From Lachnospiraceae bacterium Zagget2 (GTDB lineage Bacteria; Bacillota; Clostridia; Lachnospirales; Lachnospiraceae): DNA of 64,000 nucleotides. Below are positions 58,331 to 64,000 of this stretch, piece by piece (within the stretch, counting starts at the first letter, position 1; each line of letters opens with the position of its first letter). The stretch is from assembly GCA_001941045.1 (NCBI GenBank), contig MSHD01000035.1, positions 1-64,000 on the forward strand. Direction: 5' to 3'. A program made the translations under genes and the position numbers. The notes below the pieces were generated by a model that saw nothing but the letters and a program-made list of their open reading frames with translations, did no database searches and was not told the origin of the DNA.

Positions 58331-59020
58331 ATGCTTAAAAAGAGACCAGATATGAAATACTCAACAAATCCAATCATACGCGAAACAATCATGCAGGAAG
58401 CCCGAAAGCTATTTTATGATAAGGGCTATGAAAAGACTACTGTAGATGACATTGCCACAGCCTGTGGTATCAGTAAAGGACTAATCTCCTATCATTTCAA
58501 AGCAAAGATTGATCTTGCATACGAAATCTTCGAGTCGGACAGATACGAATTCATCCAAATTGTAAACCGGAAAATAGCACACTCATTCGGGAAAACGTCT
58601 GTTGCGTCTATGAGCGGCATATTTGATCGCCTTCTTTTACGACAGATGAAACAGGATTCTAAGGTCTATTCCTTTTTCCGGGCCATGGTATCAAACGCAA
58701 AGAATATCCAGGCTAACGATTACAGTTTTCATCTTCACCAAATATATGTTCCTTCATACTCTGAGGGAAAATCAGATGACAATTTTACCCAGCTTACTTC
58801 TGCAGCCTCCCGCGGTGCTGCAGGCGCTGTCATTATCTCATATTTTGATAAGGAAATTGATCCTCTTCCAACATATGAAGAATTCGAGGATTACAGGGTT
58901 TCTATCTATTACAGGCTGATGAATTATTCAACAGAAGAAATTAGACAACTGCAAGAAGAAAGCCGACTTGTAGCGGATCAAATAGAGCTGGAATACTTAC
59001 CATATTTTAAAATTCGTTAA
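58331..59020 (+). CDS. TetR family transcriptional regulator
   Basis: AREKLFYDKGYEKTTVDDIATACGISKGLISYHFKAK-type N-terminal HTH. Confidence 0.9.
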   Translation: MLKKRPDMKYSTNPIIRETIMQEARKLFYDKGYEKTTVDDIATACGISKGLISYHFKAKIDLAYEIFESDRYEFIQIVNRKIAHSFGKTSVASMSGIFDRLLLRQMKQDSKVYSFFRAMVSNAKNIQANDYSFHLHQIYVPSYSEGKSDDNFTQLTSAASRGAAGAVIISYFDKEIDPLPTYEEFEDYRVSIYYRLMNYSTEEIRQLQEESRLVADQIELEYLPYFKIR

Positions 59021-59082
59021 TTTTCAGTATTTCCAGGTAGCAATCTTTAACAGAAAATTGAAATAAAATATAAGAAAAACCG

Positions 59083-59112
59083 GAGGGAGGATCATCAGAA
59101 CTGATCCTCCGC
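59083..59112 (-). terminator. Terminator after 59155-60999
   Basis: GGAGGATCA-N7-TGATCCTCC hairpin, then T-rich. Confidence 0.65.
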
Positions 59113-59154
59113 CGTCATCATGGGACAATTCGACCTTTTGCGAGTTCCTCACTC

Positions 59155-60999
59155 CTACAGCCGGAATTTTTTCTGCATCTCTTTCCACACATCCCGTCCC
59201 TGGAAGATTGCCATTCCCGCCAGCACGAGCAGACTCACGCCTGTGCAGAGGATAGAGGAAACCGGCCTTGACACCACGCCTGCGAGCAGCAGGATCGCGG
59301 GAAGACAGCCGAGTGCACAGGCCTGCAGAAGGTAAAAAAGATACTCCTGTTTCTCCAGATGCTGAACCAGGACGATGACCGGCATGCTCCCGAGGACGGC
59401 CAGTACCGCGATCGGGATGAGATAATTCACCGACCAGCCATGCCAGCCTGTGAACACGTCCCACAGTACACCGATCAACGAGACGAGCACCAGCTGCCAG
59501 GTCACATTTTTCAGGAAATTTCTCCGCTTTTTGTGAGCAACCTCCACCAGCAGCCAGGCGCAGAGCGCCCCGGCCGCCACAAACCATGCCCAGCTAATGC
59601 GCCCTGCCAGCATGTAGTTGATCATGCAGCAGATAATCGACACGGCAACACAGGTGAAGGAAAAAACCGCAAGCGCCGGCCTCGCCGACTTCCGCTCATG
59701 CTCCTGCTGCCCCGGGAAATCATTTTCCAGTTCCGTCACGGGAATTCCTTCTTTTTTCAGAAGCTGGAGAAAATTGCGCTGAATATTGTCGTTCGGTATC
59801 TTTGATGTGAAACCGAGTGTCAGATTCTCCCCACTCGAGCAGGAGCACAGCTGCAGCGAATCCGTGCTGGCAAAAATGCCGTAGCGTGAGATCCACTTCC
59901 CATACTCCGGCGCCATCTTCACAATCCCCATGTTGGAGTAAACCGCCGTGACAGACTTCGCCCCCAGACTGGTTCCCGTCATAAGAAAGAGCTGCTTGAT
60001 CTCCAGCGGCACCGCTCGAAGGAAGGGATTCTTTTCAAGCCGGACCAGACTGTTCATACGCTCTGCCACCCGTTTCTTCGAAAGTCCTCGCTCAAATCCT
60101 TCCTTCACCCGCTCCAATACATCCTCAAAGCCTGTGTCTTCCTTAAAATAGCAGCCGACCTCCAGCCAGCCGAAAAAATTCCCCATAGACTGCGAGGGAA
60201 AATAATTTCTGAGATTCACCGGCACCATGAGCGCAACCGGTCTTCGCAGCCTGCTCCGGGGTATCTCCTCGTGAATGGCGTAGAGCAGCATGGCTGTCAA
60301 ATACATCGTCACCGATACGCCCCGCGCACGAGCCTTTGCGAGCAGCTCGCTCACCGGTACAAGCGCCTCCGTGATGTGCATCTCATCCTGCGGGAGCTTC
60401 TCTCCTCTCAGCTGCACCGCGGCGGCCACTCTGCGCCGCTCTTTTGATTTCGCAGCCGAATAATACTGGGAAAAGCTGTCCTCCTCCTGGTCGCGGCCGC
60501 TCGCGGCCTTCTCCTCTGATTCTTCCGGAAAGCTCTGCTCCGGATGCGCCAGCCTCAGATACTGCCGCACCAGCTCCCGCAGGAACTGCATGGCTCCGGT
60601 GCCGTCTGTCAGCCCGTGGAATACTTCAAAATTGATCCGCTTTTCATGGTATGTCACCTCGAAGAGGAGCGACTTCTGATCCGGAATGTACAGCCGGCTG
60701 CAGGGAGCCTTCTGCTCTTCCGACACCAGCGGACGAATATCCCGTCTCTCCAGATAAAACCAGAACAGTCCCTTGCGCAGAACTGCCTGAAAGAGAGGAT
60801 ATTTCTTCATCGTCAGATCAAGCGCCTGCTGCAGCAGTTCCGGTTCCACCTGCTCTGTCAGCTCACAGTAAAAGCGAAACACCCTCGTATCATTTTTCCC
60901 CGCGGCAGCCGGGAAGGCCAGCGCCGCATTATCCAGTTTTCTCCACTGGGAATATCCAAACTCTAGCAAGTCTTCATCTCCAGAAATTGATTGATGCAC
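59155..60999 (-). CDS. Alcohol acetyltransferase/condensation-like acyltransferase with C-terminal TM domain (DUF6320-like)
   Basis: CAT/condensation-like HGLTDGTGAMQFL motif; C-terminal multi-TM. Confidence 0.75.
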   Translation of the reverse strand: MHQSISGDEDLLEFGYSQWRKLDNAALAFPAAAGKNDTRVFRFYCELTEQVEPELLQQALDLTMKKYPLFQAVLRKGLFWFYLERRDIRPLVSEEQKAPCSRLYIPDQKSLLFEVTYHEKRINFEVFHGLTDGTGAMQFLRELVRQYLRLAHPEQSFPEESEEKAASGRDQEEDSFSQYYSAAKSKERRRVAAAVQLRGEKLPQDEMHITEALVPVSELLAKARARGVSVTMYLTAMLLYAIHEEIPRSRLRRPVALMVPVNLRNYFPSQSMGNFFGWLEVGCYFKEDTGFEDVLERVKEGFERGLSKKRVAERMNSLVRLEKNPFLRAVPLEIKQLFLMTGTSLGAKSVTAVYSNMGIVKMAPEYGKWISRYGIFASTDSLQLCSCSSGENLTLGFTSKIPNDNIQRNFLQLLKKEGIPVTELENDFPGQQEHERKSARPALAVFSFTCVAVSIICCMINYMLAGRISWAWFVAAGALCAWLLVEVAHKKRRNFLKNVTWQLVLVSLIGVLWDVFTGWHGWSVNYLIPIAVLAVLGSMPVIVLVQHLEKQEYLFYLLQACALGCLPAILLLAGVVSRPVSSILCTGVSLLVLAGMAIFQGRDVWKEMQKKFRL

Positions 61000-61904
61000 G
61001 CGAAGCTCTCCTGCACATGCAAAAGCTTGATGCCAAGCGCAAAATAGCCGTGCAGCGCCGACTCAATACGGCGCACCTCCACCTCGTTACCCGCCGCGCG
61101 CAGACACTCCCCATAGGCCTCTCCCTCGTCGCGAAGCGGATCATACTGGGCTGTCAGGATCAGCGTGCGCGGCATATGCTCCAGATTTTCCGCGAGCAGT
61201 GGAGCAAAGTACGGATTTTCGCGGTCTCCCGGCCTGCTCTCGTAAAGGTTCAGGTAATCCTCCATCTTCTTCGCGGTCAGCAGATAGCCCTCGCCATTCT
61301 CACGCACGGACGGATACGGAGATTCTTCCGTGTAACAATTATTCAGCGCCGGATAGATCAGCACCTGACGTCTCACCTGAAAATCTCCCGTATCCCGCGC
61401 CTTCAGACAGACAGCCGCCGCCAGATTTCCTCCCGCGCTGTCGCCCATGATCGTGATGCCATCCGGATCTACATTCGGGAGGAAAATGCCCTGATATAAC
61501 GCTCTTGCCGCCTCGTAACAATCCGCAAATCCTGTTGGAAACCGGTGTTCGGGCGCCAGCCGATATTCAACCGAAACCACCGTGTGGCCGGTGGACTGCG
61601 CCATCTGTGCACAGACACGGTCATAGGTCTCCACGCTCTCCGTCACCCAGCCACCTCCGTGAAAAAACAGGATCACCGGCCCCCGGATCTCCCGCTCTTC
61701 CGCTTCCCGCTGTTCTTCCATGGAAGGAAAATACAGGCGCAATGGAATCTTGTGTCTTCCGTTGTAGACTTCCGCGTCCAGTTTCCGGCAGAAAATCCGC
61801 ATCGGATCCAGCTTTTTTAAATCAGCCAGCCTTCTCGCAGCCTCCACCTCAATACCTCCATAGGAGAGGGCGTGAAGAATGGTCCTCATCGTCCTTGGAA
61901 TCAA
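60963..61904 (-). CDS. Alpha/beta hydrolase (HSL-like)
   Basis: VILFFHGGGWV, MGDSAGGNLAAAV. Confidence 0.92.
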   Translation of the reverse strand: MIPRTMRTILHALSYGGIEVEAARRLADLKKLDPMRIFCRKLDAEVYNGRHKIPLRLYFPSMEEQREAEEREIRGPVILFFHGGGWVTESVETYDRVCAQMAQSTGHTVVSVEYRLAPEHRFPTGFADCYEAARALYQGIFLPNVDPDGITIMGDSAGGNLAAAVCLKARDTGDFQVRRQVLIYPALNNCYTEESPYPSVRENGEGYLLTAKKMEDYLNLYESRPGDRENPYFAPLLAENLEHMPRTLILTAQYDPLRDEGEAYGECLRAAGNEVEVRRIESALHGYFALGIKLLHVQESFACINQFLEMKTC

Positions 61905-62024
61905 TAAGTCCTCCTCCGAAATCGTTTTGTATCATCATATCATTTTTGCGGGATAAAGACAAGGACACCCCTTGCAGCTTTCCGCTATCTGTGCTATAAC
62001 AGGCTAAAACAGCGGGTTGGAGGG

Positions 62025-62804
62025 ATGATTACCATGAAAACAGCGATTGTGACGGGCGCTTCCAGCGGTCTCGGAAGTGAATTTGTACGGCAGATCAGTG
62101 AACAGGAACAGTTGGACGAAATCTGGGTCATAGCCCGCAGAGAAGAACGGCTGCGCGCCCTGCAAAGCCGGGTGAGGACACGGCTGCGATGCATTCCCCT
62201 GGATCTCACAGATCAGAATGCCTTCCGTGTCATTGGCGAAATACTTGAAAGGGAGCAGCCCGACGTATGCATGCTGGTGAATGCGGCGGGCTTCGGAAAG
62301 ATCGGCTCCTGGAAGGATATCTCTGCCGCAGACTGCGACAATATGATCGATCTCAACTGCCGTTCCGCCGTTGATATGACCCAGCTCGTGCTCCCTTACA
62401 TGAAAAAAAGCGCACGGATCCTGGAGATCTGCTCCACCTCAGCCTTCCAGCCCTTTCCATACCTCAATGTCTACGCCGCCACCAAGGCCTTTCTCTACCG
62501 CTACAGCCGTGCCCTGCGCGTAGAACTTCTGGGGACGGGCATCCGTGTGACGGCAGTCTGCCCCTACTGGATCAAAGATACCGAATTTATCGGCACCGCC
62601 AAAAAGACGAAAGACAGCGCTTATATCCGGCATTTCCCGCTCGCGTCGGAATCGAAGAATGTCGTGCGCCGTGCGCTTGCGGACTCCCGCCTGGGACTCG
62701 CCGTCTCGACACCCGGCCCGGTCTGCCTCGTTCACCGCATCACTGCGAAGTGGATCCCCAGTGAGCTGATGATGGGGATCTGGACGTTGCTGCGGAAAAT
62801 CTGA
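62025..62804 (+). CDS. SDR family oxidoreductase
   Basis: TAIVTGASSGLGSEF, YAATKAFLYRYSRALRVEL. Confidence 0.93.
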   Translation: MITMKTAIVTGASSGLGSEFVRQISEQEQLDEIWVIARREERLRALQSRVRTRLRCIPLDLTDQNAFRVIGEILEREQPDVCMLVNAAGFGKIGSWKDISAADCDNMIDLNCRSAVDMTQLVLPYMKKSARILEICSTSAFQPFPYLNVYAATKAFLYRYSRALRVELLGTGIRVTAVCPYWIKDTEFIGTAKKTKDSAYIRHFPLASESKNVVRRALADSRLGLAVSTPGPVCLVHRITAKWIPSELMMGIWTLLRKI

Positions 62805-62896
62805 GATTTCATTTTCTTTACAAAATCTTAATGGTTCAGGTAATCATTTATTTATAATTCCGCGCCATACTGCTCTTAGCGGAGGTGTGACAATCC

Positions 62897-63688
62897 GTGT
62901 TGCCAGATTCCAGAATGAAAGACTCAAAAACGATATACTATAAAGCATACGACCAGGATATTGTAACAAGCAAAAATCAGGAACTGCGGCTGCCGTCAGG
63001 TTATCAATGGTACCATGAGAATCCCGTTTACCGCGCGTTCTCCTCGCTGGTCTATGCATTTTTTATTTCCTTTGCATTGTTTTATGTAAAGTTCATACTG
63101 CATGTGAAGACAGTGAACCGGCACGTTTTGCGGGAATGTCGGAATACGGGCTTCTTTTTATATGGGAACCATACGCAGCCGGTCGGGGACGCTTTCTCCC
63201 CCGCCCTCTATGCAGCGCCAAAGCGAATCCGCACGATCGCGGCGCCATCCAATCTCGGTATCCCGCTGCTTGGGAAAATTCTTCCGATGCTCGGCGCGCT
63301 TGTCATCCCGGATTCACCCGATGATATGAGAAAGTTCCTGTCGGCAATGGAAAAATACCTTAAGAAGGGCAACTGCATCGTCGTCTATCCGGAGGCGCAT
63401 GTCTGGCCCTGGTGCAGCTTTGTCCGGCCTTTTCCGGAGACTGCTTTTCACTTTCCGGTGCGTTTCGGGGCGCCCTGCTTCTGCATGACGACAACTTACC
63501 GGAAGCCGAAGCTGGGAAGGAAGCCTCACATTACAGTATTCTTCGATGGGCCTTTTTATGCAGACAGTAATCTGAAACCCAAAGAAGCGCAGCGCAGGCT
63601 CCATGATGAGATCACTGCCTGCATGGCCTCGCGCAGCAAAAACAGCAACTATGCGTATATTCACTATGAGAAAAGGATGGAATCATGA
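62897..63688 (+). CDS. 1-acyl-sn-glycerol-3-phosphate acyltransferase-like protein
   Basis: YGNHTQPVGDAF (NHxxxxD) and VVYPEAHVWPW motifs. Confidence 0.85.
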   Translation: MLPDSRMKDSKTIYYKAYDQDIVTSKNQELRLPSGYQWYHENPVYRAFSSLVYAFFISFALFYVKFILHVKTVNRHVLRECRNTGFFLYGNHTQPVGDAFSPALYAAPKRIRTIAAPSNLGIPLLGKILPMLGALVIPDSPDDMRKFLSAMEKYLKKGNCIVVYPEAHVWPWCSFVRPFPETAFHFPVRFGAPCFCMTTTYRKPKLGRKPHITVFFDGPFYADSNLKPKEAQRRLHDEITACMASRSKNSNYAYIHYEKRMES

Positions 63689-64000
63689 ATATCCTGTACT
63701 GTGGAGATAAAAATATAGAAAAAGGACTTACTCTGTCCGCGCTCTCGCTCAGCCGTCACATCAAAGAACCGCTGTGCATCTATGTGCTGACAATGTCTCT
63801 CTGGGCGAATGGGCGAAACTATGCACCGGTTTCCAGAAGAGGCACGCTTCTTCTGGAGCAGCATCTGCAGGAGAAAAATCCGAAGTCCTCTGTGCGGCTG
63901 ATCGACATCACAGCAGAATTTCAGCAGACACCGCCGATCAAAAATATGAACACACGCTTCACGCCATACTGCATGCTGCGTCTTTACGCCGACCTCCTGC
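63686..64000 (+). CDS. Glycosyltransferase family 8-like protein (truncated by window end)
   Basis: MNILYCGDKNIEKGLTLSALSLSRH...NTRFTPYCMLRLYADLL. Confidence 0.75.

Noticed and set aside
1-64000. CRISPR arrays, retrons, diversity-generating repeats, rRNA
   Set aside because: No regularly spaced repeats, reverse transcriptase or rRNA sequence recognised on reading the window.

Overview
The window looks like a ~64 kb piece of a spore-forming Clostridia (probably Lachnospiraceae-like) chromosome. Most of it is ordinary: envelope genes, lysA, hisF/hisH, ung, corrinoid C1-metabolism genes, an ABC transporter, permeases and a lipid-type cluster. The main result is that the spore-coat manganese-catalase gene cotJC, last gene of a minus-strand cotJA-cotJB-cotJC operon (30576 down to 9232), is cut into four in-order, in-frame pieces: 30102-30011, 25689-25375, 18911-18795 and 9328-9232. 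Three tandem, non-nested intervening elements of 4321, 6463 and 9466 bp separate the pieces. Each element encodes its own large serine recombinase and is bounded by a short direct repeat. Joining each element's ends in silico gives a 46-48 bp near-palindromic attP-like site centred on a dinucleotide. Removing all three elements (20,250 bp) yields an uninterrupted 621-nt ORF (206 aa) with a full CotJC sequence, followed directly by a terminator. This resembles the skin/sigK type of developmentally programmed excision, but with three independent elements in one spore-coat gene. Element cargo includes trkH/trkA, a threonine aldolase lacking its PLP-lysine region, DUF4143-type ATPases, two MalY/PatB aminotransferases and a dipeptidase/DUF5058-like cluster. 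Short ORFs of 43-60 aa in each element are candidate accessory or directionality factors. Excision itself is inferred, not shown; junctions and frame restoration are read directly from the sequence. Family names come from recognising protein motifs, without database searches.
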